Shown here in pieces: positions 6,138 to 14,787 of a stretch of DNA of 32,925 bases. The position numbers and the translations under genes were made by a program. The notes under the pieces were generated by a model. It worked only from the letters and a program-made list of their open reading frames with translations, did not search any database and was not told where the DNA came from. This DNA is from JAEDES01 sp964470055. Lineage in GTDB: Bacteria; Bacillota_I; Bacilli_A; RF39; UBA660. The stretch's first letter is position 1. Each line of letters begins with the position of its first letter. Location: positions 1 through 32,925 of the forward strand of contig CAYXZZ010000006.1 in the NCBI GenBank assembly GCA_964470055.1, given 5' to 3'.

Positions 6138-8951
6138 CTACATTTGATCCAAGAAAGACACTAATGACGTTCCCGCATTAAACTGCAACGGCTCATCCTC
6201 AGAATTTGAAGACTCCATTGTCATTCCACTAGGAAACGAAAATCCATCATTTCCTTTACCTTTATCATCAACATCACTAATTGGATTAAATGATGTTCCA
6301 TTCATCATTTGCCCACCAGTATTAAAGTCCATCAAATCAGGTTTACCAAAAGTATCATTCAATTTAGACTGCTTCGCTAATTCTTCAGAACTCTTTTGTG
6401 GTTCACTGCTTAAAGAACTTGTATCTAAACTAACCAAATTAGGTATTGCCGGAATACTCCCCTGACTTGAACTCAAGCCACTTGGTTCAGGAGTATTAAC
6501 AAAATCTACACCACCAGTAACAACTTCTTCTTCGCTATGATTACTACTTGTAAAACCGCCCATAATATTTACCTCAGGAGCAGCAGTAATATTTGAAACT
6601 GGAGCATTATTCGAAGTCGCATTTCCACTTGAATTTACCAAAGACGGAATCGTTGGAACAGAATTAATTCCCACAACATTAGAACCAGTATCTGCATCAA
6701 AACTACTACTTACCGGATTTCCAAACAAAACCAAATCATTACCAGACATCTCAGTTTTAGCATTTTCACTAACAAAGTTCACAAGCGGTACACCAGTATC
6801 CGTATTTAATTCAACAGTAGCCGCCCCAGTTAACAAACTAGCCCCATCACCACTAGAAACATTAGGAATACTTAGTCCCATATTTGAAACCTCATTTGTT
6901 GCACTACCAACACCAGACAAACTAACTAAATTAACACCAGTATCAGTAGTTGGAATCTTCACTTCATCAGCTGTATCCAAAGTAACTAATCCAAATTCTC
7001 CAGCATGCATCTCTGGAACCGCATCATCTTCAACATTCATCACAACTAACGAATCCCGTTTAATCTCTTTATTCATCTCACTAGGAGCCTCTGCCACTAC
7101 CGGAATCGGACTACTTGCTACACCTTGCATATCCCCACCATAAATTGGTTGACTCATAGCACTAGCAGTAGGTGGAGCCATCATCCCACTAGTAGCAGAC
7201 CCTCCACCCCAGAATGAAACAACATCACAGTTACCACTCCAAGGCGCTGGACTCGGCATTTCCATCCTAACAATCATCGGAATTTTAAAAGCACCACCAA
7301 AACCTAAACAAGTTCCCGATTGTAATGTCTTTTGCTTTTCAACAATCTCATCACTAATATTTGGAACCATCTTTCGAATATACTCAACATCAACAGGGTG
7401 ATTCATCTTAAATATTAAAAAGTTAGAACATTGTGAAATAACAGTATCTGAAAGTTCAACAGGTCTTTGCGTAATAATACCAAGAATAACACCATATTTT
7501 CGACCTTCTTTAGCAATTCTTTCGAAAATATTATACCCAATCAAAAATCTATCATTATCATTTTGAATATATCTATGTGCTTCTTCAATAACAATATGAA
7601 AAGGTATACTCGCTCTTTCAATAAGGCCCTTTGAAAAATCAAATACCAACCTTGATATAATCTTTGTAATAACTTTGGCAAAATCATCATCAACATCATC
7701 CAAATTAATATTAACAAACTGATACTTAACCCCATTAGAATTAACCAAACCATTTAAGAACTTATCAACCGTCATATATTCACTAACATCAAAAAATTTA
7801 GCCATATCACTAATAATAAGCGAATGAAGTCTAACCTTTAATGTAACCGCATCACCATAAGTATTTCTATTTCTTAACCAACCTTCACTAATTAAAGTAA
7901 AGTTAAGTGCTTTCTCTAAAGTATCTAATGTGTAAAAAACACCATCTTTAGGTTCATAAGCATCCAACTTATCATCAATAAATGATGAAACATACTCCGT
8001 AAGCAACACACTTTCAGAAAAGTTACCATTATTATCAATTAAGAAACATTCTCTAAACTTTCTTGTATAACCAATTCCTTGAACCACAGCCTCCAAATTA
8101 AATTGTGGAGTTGAACAACTAGCCAACACTGAAAAAACTTCATTCCTTTTATTTGGTGCGGTCTCATTAGTATATAAAATCGTCATAATCGCCTTTGCAA
8201 TCAAATGATTCTTATAATTATTAGCATTCATATCTTTCTGAGAAAATACCAAAGCAAGTTTTCTCATTCTTTCAATAATTGGTAATTGTGAATGAGAGGT
8301 TGCCTGTAATAACAAAGTCAAATCATCTTCATTAAGTAAATAAATCGGAATTCGTAACTTATCACTAGATGAATCCTTCTCATTCGTTGTAATAAAACGA
8401 TAATGATAATTCGCACTAATCATATTCAAATTACTAAACGCATTATAATATTCACCAGAAGAATCAATCATAATAATATTTGCATTACAAGGATTAAGCC
8501 TTTTATCATTAAACATATTTTGAAATAATCTCGAAATACCGCAAGATTTACCTGAACCACTATTACCCATAATAGCAAAATGTCCACTAAAAAAGTTATT
8601 AACATCCAAATATACAGGCATGCCCTCATAAAAAGGAGTCGTTCCAAGAGCCATATAACCCGCTTCATCTTTACCAGTAATAAGTAAAATTTCATCCTTA
8701 TTAATTACTCTAATCTTAGCATCTAATCTTGGTTTTCTAATCGTACCGCCTAAAAATCTATCTCCTACAATCTCACCCAAAAAACTAGCACTAACTGTAT
8801 CTCCATTTATATCATTAACTTCTCCCAGTACCTTTTTCGTCTCATCTTCAAATACTAAGTGAAGGTTCATCAAATTCATAGTAATATTTTCACTATCTTT
8901 TAACTTAATAGTTGCTCCATGATCACTAATAAAAACTATCTTATCAAACAT
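6138..8951 (-). CDS. HerA/DUF87-type hexameric ATPase with a long low-complexity tail
   Basis: A 937-aa protein. The ATG at 8951 is chosen because GGAAGGGG lies about 8 nt upstream; an in-frame TTG at 8969 precedes that site. Residues 1-95 look like a beta-rich HAS barrel. The RecA-fold ATPase follows, with Walker A GNSGSGKS (129-136), IIMIDSSGEYY, Walker B IVIEEAH (about 451-457) and ITQRPVELS. This matches HerA/FtsK-class DNA-pumping motors. From about residue 570 to the end there is a Ser/Asn/Gly/Pro/Val-rich, probably disordered tail carrying repeated short motifs (see findings). HerA enzymes normally partner NurA nuclease; none is encoded here. It has its own promoter and terminator between ylxM and ffh. 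ATPase call is firm; substrate and role are unknown. Confidence 0.9.
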   Translation of the reverse strand: MFDKIVFISDHGATIKLKDSENITMNLMNLHLVFEDETKKVLGEVNDINGDTVSASFLGEIVGDRFLGGTIRKPRLDAKIRVINKDEILLITGKDEAGYMALGTTPFYEGMPVYLDVNNFFSGHFAIMGNSGSGKSCGISRLFQNMFNDKRLNPCNANIIMIDSSGEYYNAFSNLNMISANYHYRFITTNEKDSSSDKLRIPIYLLNEDDLTLLLQATSHSQLPIIERMRKLALVFSQKDMNANNYKNHLIAKAIMTILYTNETAPNKRNEVFSVLASCSTPQFNLEAVVQGIGYTRKFRECFLIDNNGNFSESVLLTEYVSSFIDDKLDAYEPKDGVFYTLDTLEKALNFTLISEGWLRNRNTYGDAVTLKVRLHSLIISDMAKFFDVSEYMTVDKFLNGLVNSNGVKYQFVNINLDDVDDDFAKVITKIISRLVFDFSKGLIERASIPFHIVIEEAHRYIQNDNDRFLIGYNIFERIAKEGRKYGVILGIITQRPVELSDTVISQCSNFLIFKMNHPVDVEYIRKMVPNISDEIVEKQKTLQSGTCLGFGGAFKIPMIVRMEMPSPAPWSGNCDVVSFWGGGSATSGMMAPPTASAMSQPIYGGDMQGVASSPIPVVAEAPSEMNKEIKRDSLVVMNVEDDAVPEMHAGEFGLVTLDTADEVKIPTTDTGVNLVSLSGVGSATNEVSNMGLSIPNVSSGDGASLLTGAATVELNTDTGVPLVNFVSENAKTEMSGNDLVLFGNPVSSSFDADTGSNVVGINSVPTIPSLVNSSGNATSNNAPVSNITAAPEVNIMGGFTSSNHSEEEVVTGGVDFVNTPEPSGLSSSQGSIPAIPNLVSLDTSSLSSEPQKSSEELAKQSKLNDTFGKPDLMDFNTGGQMMNGTSFNPISDVDDKGKGNDGFSFPSGMTMESSNSEDEPLQFNAGTSLVSFLDQM

Positions 8952-9003
8952 ATTACTATCCCCTTCCAATTTTTATTCTTTTCACCCTATCATATACTAT
9001 TCA

Positions 9004-9032
9004 ATTATATCTTCTTTTAAAGTATTTTACAA
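9004..9032 (-). promoter_or_regulatory. sigma-A promoter for the HerA-like gene
   Basis: Minus-strand TTGTAA (9027-9032), 17-bp spacer, TATAAT (9004-9009). The -35 directly abuts the T-tract of the ylxM terminator. Confidence 0.75.
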
Positions 9033-9061
9033 GAAAAAAGATAAGACCAAACATCTTATCT
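9033..9061 (-). terminator. intrinsic terminator overlapping the ylxM stop codon
   Basis: Minus-strand perfect 8-bp stem AGATAAGA / TCTTATCT with a 7-nt loop and six Ts. The left arm includes the last bases of ylxM. Confidence 0.9.
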
Positions 9062-9353
9062 AAATCAACTCTTCCAACTTTTCTTTCAAATCTTCATCTA
9101 AAATATTTTGAATAATTTCCTCAAACCTTTTTCTTTTTTCTAACAACTTCAATATCTCTTCATACTCCTTCAACTTATCTGTAACAATATGAATCTGTTT
9201 AAATATAGCGTTTCTACTTACATTATAATTTAAAGCCATCTCAGAAAAACTCAAATTATTAAAATAATAATCTTCAAAATACGCTCTCTGCTTATCAGTA
9301 AGTAACTCCCCATATAAATCATATAACTCATTAAAGTATAATACTTCTTCCAT
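9060..9353 (-). CDS. ylxM: YlxM-family HTH protein (UPF0122), SRP-associated
   Basis: A 97-aa protein. LTDKQRAYFEDYYFNNLSF followed by SEMALNYNVSRNAIFKQI is the sigma-70 region 4-like helix-turn-helix of the YlxM family. The rest is a charged helical tail ending in KEKLEELI. YlxM homologues bind the SRP and are normally encoded between ftsY and ffh, as here, but in this window a HerA-like gene separates ylxM from ffh. It starts 1 bp after the stop of the upstream membrane-protein gene, with AGGGGTG as ribosome site. A terminator overlaps its 3' end. Confidence 0.93.
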   Translation of the reverse strand: MEEVLYFNELYDLYGELLTDKQRAYFEDYYFNNLSFSEMALNYNVSRNAIFKQIHIVTDKLKEYEEILKLLEKRKRFEEIIQNILDEDLKEKLEELI

Positions 9354-9354
9354 C

Positions 9355-9768
9355 TTACACCCCTAGTAACAGCAAAATATCAAATATAATTAAAACAGCA
9401 CCTACTATATAGTAAACCCAAGCAAACCTAGGTCTATTATAAATAGTTTGATTATTATATCCAATAATAAACATTGTAATTCCCAATACAAATTGAAGTA
9501 CATGCCACACTTTCGCATTGAACAAATACCAAATCAAACATATTACAGTAACAATAGTAAATATAATTTGTAAATCCACAAATAAAATATTAAATCTATT
9601 TATCTTACTAATTCCTTGAAACTTCTCCTCACCCGGCATTTCTTTTAATAATTTAGATGTCTTATTTAAAGAGCGTTCTTTCTTAGCATTCTTTGTATTA
9701 GACTCTTCCACCTTTATTTCCTTTTCTGAAATTATTTCTGCATCAGCAGTTTTACTCTTTCTTCCCAT
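9355..9768 (-). CDS. three-TM membrane protein with a charged N-terminal tail, between ftsY and ylxM
   Basis: A 137-aa protein that I do not recognise. Residues 1-58 are hydrophilic and Lys/Glu-rich, presumably cytoplasmic. Three hydrophobic segments follow: about 60-81 (ILFVDLQIIFTIVTVICLIW), 88-103 (VLQFVLGITMFIIGY) and 116-136 (WVYYIVGAVLIIFDILLLLG). AAGGAG lies just before the ATG. It starts 9 bp after the ftsY stop and ends 1 bp before ylxM, so it is cotranscribed with two SRP-pathway genes. A link to membrane targeting is inferred from position only. Confidence 0.85.
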   Translation of the reverse strand: MGRKSKTADAEIISEKEIKVEESNTKNAKKERSLNKTSKLLKEMPGEEKFQGISKINRFNILFVDLQIIFTIVTVICLIWYLFNAKVWHVLQFVLGITMFIIGYNNQTIYNRPRFAWVYYIVGAVLIIFDILLLLGV

Positions 9769-9777
9769 ACTATCTCC

Positions 9778-10875
9778 TTACATCATATCTTTAAATAATC
9801 CATAAATATACTTTTCAATATCAAACACTTGCAAATCATCTTTCGTTTCACCAAGACCAATATATTTAACCGGAATTCCAATAGATTCCTTAATAGCCAA
9901 AACAATTCCACCTTTAGCCGTACCATCTAATTTAGTTAAAACAATTCCTGTAATATTAGTAATTTCCTTAAAAGCCTTTGCTTGGCTAATACCGTTTTGT
10001 CCAGTAGTCGCATCAATTACTAAAAGCGTTTCACTTGCACCACCGTCAATTAGACCATCAATAACCTTATTCATTTTTTCTAATTCTTTCATCAAATTAA
10101 CTTTATTCTGTAATCGTCCAGCAGTATCAATCAATACAACATCATAATTCTCATTCTTTGCCTTTACCAATCCATCATAAACAACGCTTGAAGGATCAGC
10201 ACCCTCTTCTTTTCCATAGAAGCCAACATCAATTCTTTCACTCCACTCTTTAAGTTGAGCAGTAGCTCCCGCTCTAAATGTATCCGCTGCAACAAGTAAA
10301 ACCTTTTTACCTTCATTTTTCAATTGATACCCAATCTTTCCAATTGTCGTTGTCTTCCCAACTCCGTTAACTCCAACAAATAATATTGCTGTTAGTCCAT
10401 TTTCATTATAAGCAATTTTACTTGTTAAAACTGAATCATTAACATAAATAATAAATAATTCATCAACAATAATTTCTTTAAGCATCTCTGGATCATCTAA
10501 TTTTTCATCTCTAACTCGTTCTCTTAACCTATCAATAAAATCCATTACTGTATTGACTCCAATATCTGCCATAATTAAAATTTCTTCTAACTCATCAAAA
10601 TATTCATCAGTAATTTTTTTATACTTATTAGTTAAATTAGCAAGCTTAGAAACAAATCCTTGTCTGGATTTAGTCAACCCTTTTTCATAAACCTTAACAT
10701 TATTATTTTTTACTTCTACTTGCGCCTTTTCTTTATTTTCAACACTCTCAGTTATCAAAGATACTCCCTTATCCGTATCATCAACAACTTCTATTCCCTG
10801 CTTTTTAACATCTATTTCTTCAGTATTCGTTTCTTGTTTTTGAAACATACTTTTAATTTTACTAAATAATCCCAT
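9778..10875 (-). CDS. ftsY: SRP receptor GTPase FtsY
   Basis: A 365-aa protein. A short acidic/charged A region (1-70, with MGLFSKIKSMF at the membrane-associating N-terminus) precedes the N domain. The G domain has GVNGVGKT (168-175), DTFRAGATAQL, DTAGR and TKLDGTAKGG, the SRP-GTPase signatures. DTFRAGA and ending in LFKDMM distinguish it from Ffh. It receives the SRP-ribosome complex at the membrane and forms the FtsY-Ffh GTPase pair with the ffh product in this window. It is first in an operon with a three-TM protein and ylxM. GGGTGAT is the ribosome site. Confidence 0.99.
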   Translation of the reverse strand: MGLFSKIKSMFQKQETNTEEIDVKKQGIEVVDDTDKGVSLITESVENKEKAQVEVKNNNVKVYEKGLTKSRQGFVSKLANLTNKYKKITDEYFDELEEILIMADIGVNTVMDFIDRLRERVRDEKLDDPEMLKEIIVDELFIIYVNDSVLTSKIAYNENGLTAILFVGVNGVGKTTTIGKIGYQLKNEGKKVLLVAADTFRAGATAQLKEWSERIDVGFYGKEEGADPSSVVYDGLVKAKNENYDVVLIDTAGRLQNKVNLMKELEKMNKVIDGLIDGGASETLLVIDATTGQNGISQAKAFKEITNITGIVLTKLDGTAKGGIVLAIKESIGIPVKYIGLGETKDDLQVFDIEKYIYGLFKDMM

Positions 10876-10892
10876 TTATATCACCCATACCA

Positions 10893-10921
10893 ATTATAGC
10901 ATAAATACTATCTAAAACCAA
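10893..10921 (-). promoter_or_regulatory. sigma-A promoter for ftsY
   Basis: Minus-strand TTGGTT (10916-10921), 17-bp spacer, TATAAT (10893-10898), 18 bp before the ftsY start. It is divergent from and close to the rnj promoter. Confidence 0.7.
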
Positions 10922-10934
10922 AACATTTCCCACC

Positions 10935-10963
10935 TAGACAAATCAAAAAAAATATAGTATAAT
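10935..10963 (+). promoter_or_regulatory. sigma-A promoter for rnj
   Basis: TAGACA (10935-10940), 17-bp spacer, perfect TATAAT (10958-10963). Only 13 bp separate its -35 from that of the divergent ftsY promoter, so the two could interfere or be co-regulated. Confidence 0.85.
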
Positions 10964-11006
10964 TTCATAGTTAGTTCTTTATATAAACAAAAAGAAAGGA
11001 GTTATT

Positions 11007-12701
11007 ATGAATAACCAAGAAACCAATGAAACAAAAATAGTTGTTTTAGGTGGTTTAGGAGAAGTCGGAAAAAATATGTATTGTGTAATGCATAAAGACG
11101 CAATTGTTATTATTGATGCCGGTGTTAGTTTCCCAGAAAGTGAACTTATGGGAGTTGACTACGTTTTACCAGATTTTACATTTTTAAAAGAAAATGAAGA
11201 TAAAATTAAAGCCTTATTAATAACTCATGGTCATGAAGATCATATTGGTGGAATACCATTCTTACTACAAAGTATTAATATTCCTGCCATCTATGCTCCA
11301 AATCATGCGAAAGAGTTAATTGCTGTAAAACTACAAGACCGTAATATTAGATATGACAATCTATTTGTCTATACCGAAAATACTAGACTAAAATTCAAAG
11401 AAATAGAAATTGAATTTTTTAGAACAACTCACTCAATTCCAGATTCACATGGAATTAGTATTAAAACACCTGATGGTAGAATTTGTACTACAGGAGATTA
11501 CAAATTTGATTTAACACCAATAGGGCCAATGGCAGACCTATATAAAATGGCTTGTCTTGGAGAAGAAGGTGTTGATCTAATGATTGGCGATTCTACAAAC
11601 GCTTTAAACGAAGGATTCTCAAATAGTGAATCCGTAGTTGATGAAACTTTAGGAGAAATGTTTGATAAATGTAAAAACAATCGAATAATAATCGCAACAT
11701 TTGCATCAAATATTTATCGTGTAAAACACATCTTTGAAACATGTTATAAACATAACAGAAAAATATGTATCTTCGGAAGAAGTATGGAAAATAATATTAA
11801 TATCTCAATAAATGGTGGATACATCGATCATAAAGAACTACTAATCTCACCAGAAGAAGCAAATAATTTAAAACCAAACGAAGTTACATTATTATGTACA
11901 GGAAGCCAAGGAGAACCATTAGCCGCTTTATCACGTATTTCTAATGGAACACACAAACAAATTAAATTAAGACCAGATGATGTCGTAATTTTCTCATCAA
12001 GTGCCATTCCTGGAAATGCTTTAAGTATTTCAAAAATTGTTAATAAACTATATTTAAAAGGTGTCAAAGTATACACAAACACTTCACTATCAGATCTTCA
12101 TACATCAGGGCATGCCAACGAAGAAGAAGTAAAATTAATGATACGTCTACTAAAACCAAAATACTTGATGCCATTCCACGGCGACTATAGAATGTTGAAA
12201 AAACAAGCCGATATTGGAATAAACTGCGGAATTCCTAAAGAAAATACTTTTATCCTAAAAAATGGTGATACACTAAATCTAAAAGATCACGTCATCACTA
12301 AAGGTGAAAGTAAACCAGGAGCCGATATTTATGTAGATGGAAACAGAATTGGTGAAATAGGAAGTGCCGTTATAAAAGATCGTAAGATCATGGCAAACGA
12401 CGGAATCCTAGTAGTAATAATCAACGTTGATATGAAAAAACGTGAATTACTAATTAAGCCAAATATCACAACTCGTGGTTTTATCTTAGTAAATGAAAAT
12501 GAAGAATTAATTCATAAAATTGAATCCAAAGCAGAAAGTTCAGTCAGAGCCTCTCTACAAGATCCAAAATCAAATTTTGCTAATTTAAAAAATGACTTAA
12601 CAGACAGTCTATATCCATTCATCTACAATTTAACAGGTAGAAAACCAATAATCCTACCAATAATATTAGATATAAAAAGAGATAGCAACCAAAATAACTA
12701 G
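11007..12701 (+). CDS. rnj: ribonuclease J (metallo-beta-lactamase/beta-CASP)
   Basis: A 564-aa protein of normal RNase J length. The zinc site HGHEDH is at residues 74-79, with further family motifs TTHSIPDSHGI and TTGDYKFD. The beta-CASP insert and the C-terminal domain follow, with HTSGHANEEEVKLM and MPFHGDYR. RNase J degrades and matures RNA with 5'-3' exonuclease and endonuclease activity. I cannot tell J1 from J2 with one copy in view. AAAGGAG lies before the ATG, and a hairpin terminator overlaps the TAG stop. RNase Y, its usual degradosome partner, is encoded 2 kb away on the other strand. Confidence 0.97.
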   Translation: MNNQETNETKIVVLGGLGEVGKNMYCVMHKDAIVIIDAGVSFPESELMGVDYVLPDFTFLKENEDKIKALLITHGHEDHIGGIPFLLQSINIPAIYAPNHAKELIAVKLQDRNIRYDNLFVYTENTRLKFKEIEIEFFRTTHSIPDSHGISIKTPDGRICTTGDYKFDLTPIGPMADLYKMACLGEEGVDLMIGDSTNALNEGFSNSESVVDETLGEMFDKCKNNRIIIATFASNIYRVKHIFETCYKHNRKICIFGRSMENNINISINGGYIDHKELLISPEEANNLKPNEVTLLCTGSQGEPLAALSRISNGTHKQIKLRPDDVVIFSSSAIPGNALSISKIVNKLYLKGVKVYTNTSLSDLHTSGHANEEEVKLMIRLLKPKYLMPFHGDYRMLKKQADIGINCGIPKENTFILKNGDTLNLKDHVITKGESKPGADIYVDGNRIGEIGSAVIKDRKIMANDGILVVIINVDMKKRELLIKPNITTRGFILVNENEELIHKIESKAESSVRASLQDPKSNFANLKNDLTDSLYPFIYNLTGRKPIILPIILDIKRDSNQNN

Positions 12702-12714
12702 TTGCTATCTTTTT
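12681..12714. terminator. bidirectional terminator between rnj and the DUF1016-N gene
   Basis: Perfect 9-bp stem GATAGCAAC / GTTGCTATC with T5 on the right and A5 on the left, so it can act on both strands. The left arm lies inside the end of rnj. Confidence 0.9.
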
Positions 12715-13063
12715 ATATAAAATAATAAACCTCTTCATTAATAAGTTCCTGTAATTCTAAAATGTTGCTTCGACAAAATAACGCTACTCTAAAATAAAAA
12801 TAACGTTCACTCTTCTCATTTATATCAACAAGTAACTTATAATGTTCAAATGAAAGTGTATCTAAATCTTTAAAATATATTGGAAAACTACAATAAAACT
12901 TTTTCATATAATTAATATTTTTTATAGAAAAAGTATCGCTCATACCAAACTTATATATTAATAGATTAGAATACTTAGAAACAACATTATCAAAACAATT
13001 TTGTTTCTTAAAAACACATTCACCAATTTTCCAGAATAAATATAGTCGACTTTTGAAATTCAT
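12713..13063 (-). CDS. stand-alone DUF1016 N-terminal domain protein
   Basis: A 116-aa protein. The pattern LYLFWKIGECVF, then YSNLLIYKFG, FSIKNINYMKKFYCSFPIYF, LSFEHYKLLVDI and an FYFRVALF-type helix follows the DUF1016 N-terminal domain of YhcG-type proteins (W.iG..I ... fs..n...m..FY..fP ... W.hy..L). In YhcG this domain precedes a PDDEXK nuclease. Here there is no nuclease domain and nothing like one downstream. A perfect AGGAGGTGA site suggests strong translation. The gene is monocistronic between rnj and rny. DNA or protein binding is plausible; function is unknown. Confidence 0.82.
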   Translation of the reverse strand: MNFKSRLYLFWKIGECVFKKQNCFDNVVSKYSNLLIYKFGMSDTFSIKNINYMKKFYCSFPIYFKDLDTLSFEHYKLLVDINEKSERYFYFRVALFCRSNILELQELINEEVYYFI

Positions 13064-13111
13064 CTTTCACCTCCTACTATATTATTCGATAAAATTACGC
13101 TTTTTTCCACA

Positions 13112-13140
13112 TAAAAAGAAGCACTTATTATTTCGCTTCT
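13112..13140 (-). terminator. intrinsic terminator overlapping the rny stop codon
   Basis: Minus-strand stem AGAAGC / GCTTCT with a 12-nt loop and TTTTTAT. The left arm is in the last codons of rny. Confidence 0.75.
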
Positions 13141-14681
13141 TCTTGCGCTCTTGTTTCACGAACAACTGTAATTTTAATTGTTCCTGGATATTTCATTGTT
13201 GCTTCAATCTTTTCTTTTACTTCTCTTGCAATCTTATGAGCCTCTAAATCATCAACCTCTTCAGGTTTAACAATAACTCTTAATTCACGCCCCGCTTGAA
13301 CCGCATAAGTCTTTTCAACACCTTTAATTTCATTTCCAACTTCTTCTAATTGTGAAAGTCTATTAATATAGTTTTCCAAAGAATCATTACGAGCACCAGG
13401 ACGAGACGCTGAAAGTGCATCAGCAATTGCCACAATAGTAGCAATAACACTATTAGCAGCAGTATCTCCATGATGTGAAGCAATTGAATTAATAACTATT
13501 TCATCTTCACGATATTTTCTTGCTAAATCAACACCTATTTCGACATGGCTACCTTCAATCTCATGATCAATTGCCTTACCAATATCATGCAACAATCCTG
13601 CTCTTTTTGCTAGATTAACATTTTCTCCAAGTTCTCCAGCAATAAGTCCCGCAAGCAGTGCTACCTCTACAGAATGTTGTAAAGCATTTTGGCCATAACT
13701 TGTTCTAAAATGAAGTTTTCCAATTATCTCAACCAATGCTGGATCAAATCTAGTTAAACCAACTTCAAAAATAGCCTCCTGACCATATTCAACAATCTTT
13801 TGCTTAATATCTTTACATACTTTATCATATAATTCTTCAATTCTCGTTGGATGAATTCTTCCATCCTTAATTAAACTTTCAAGCGTAATTCTAGCAATTT
13901 CTCTTCTCAAAGGATCAAAACTAGATAACACTACCGCTTCTGGTGTATCATCAATAATTAAATCCACTCCTGTAATTGCCTCAATTGTTCGAATATTTCG
14001 ACCTTCACGCCCAATAATTCGACCTTTCATCTCATCTGTAGGCAAATCAACAACCGTAACAGTTTGGTCATTAGCAATATCAGCAGCATATCTTTGCATA
14101 GAACTTACAATATATTCCCTTGCAACTTTATCTGCCTGTAATTTTGCTTCATTTTCTCTTTCATGGATATATTCAGTAATTTCTTTGCTCATGTTTTCTC
14201 TAACTTGACTCATTACAAGTTCACGAGCCTTATCCTTACTAAATCCTGAAATCTTTTCAAGTAGTTCTAGTTGTTCTTTTTTGATTTCCTCCACTTTACC
14301 TTTTTCGTTTTGGATTTCAACTTGGCGTTCAGAAAGTTTTTCTTCTCTTTCATCTAAAGCAAGTTCACGTTTTTGATACATTTCATCACGTTTATCAATA
14401 CTTGCTTCACGTTGTAATAATCTATTTTCAGACTCTTTCAATTCTTCCTTTCTTTCACGAATTTCCTTATCTAAATCCATTTTTAATTTATGAGCTTCTT
14501 CCTTTTGTTCAATAGCAGCATCTCTCTTAGCCTTTTCAATATCTTTTTTCGCTTGAGCAATCATTGCTTCAGCCTCTTTAGATGCCTTTGTAACTCTTAA
14601 ACTATTTATAGCAAAAGCTATAATAAAACCGATTAGTAAGCCAATGGCTACAAGTAAAATGGAGAACATTGTTTCATTCAT
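13128..14681 (-). CDS. rny: ribonuclease Y
   Basis: A 517-aa protein of normal length. An N-terminal TM helix (about 5-27) is followed by a long charged coiled coil (to about 195). The KH domain carries GRIIGREGRNIRTIEAITG, and the HD domain carries LLHDIGKAIDHE (about residue 365). It is a membrane-anchored endoribonuclease that starts mRNA decay, and a partner of RNase J. It has a consensus promoter and its own terminator, so it is transcribed alone. Confidence 0.98.
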   Translation of the reverse strand: MNETMFSILLVAIGLLIGFIIAFAINSLRVTKASKEAEAMIAQAKKDIEKAKRDAAIEQKEEAHKLKMDLDKEIRERKEELKESENRLLQREASIDKRDEMYQKRELALDEREEKLSERQVEIQNEKGKVEEIKKEQLELLEKISGFSKDKARELVMSQVRENMSKEITEYIHERENEAKLQADKVAREYIVSSMQRYAADIANDQTVTVVDLPTDEMKGRIIGREGRNIRTIEAITGVDLIIDDTPEAVVLSSFDPLRREIARITLESLIKDGRIHPTRIEELYDKVCKDIKQKIVEYGQEAIFEVGLTRFDPALVEIIGKLHFRTSYGQNALQHSVEVALLAGLIAGELGENVNLAKRAGLLHDIGKAIDHEIEGSHVEIGVDLARKYREDEIVINSIASHHGDTAANSVIATIVAIADALSASRPGARNDSLENYINRLSQLEEVGNEIKGVEKTYAVQAGRELRVIVKPEEVDDLEAHKIAREVKEKIEATMKYPGTIKITVVRETRAQEEAK

Positions 14682-14728
14682 AATATTCCTCCATCTAGAT
14701 TAGTCTATAAAAACTATAATCTAATTCT

Positions 14729-14757
14729 ATTGTAATTTTATTTTTTAATGATGTCAA
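14729..14757 (-). promoter_or_regulatory. consensus sigma-A promoter for rny
   Basis: Minus-strand perfect TTGACA (14752-14757), 17-bp spacer, TACAAT (14729-14734). The strongest sigma-A match in the window. Confidence 0.88.
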
Positions 14758-14763
14758 GGAAAA

Positions 14764-14787
14764 GAAAAAAGCTTTAAATTAAAGCCT
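14764..14787 (-). terminator. intrinsic terminator of murE
   Basis: Minus-strand stem GCTTT / AAAGC (extendable through the AT loop) followed by TTTTTTC, starting 2 bp after the murE stop. Confidence 0.75.
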
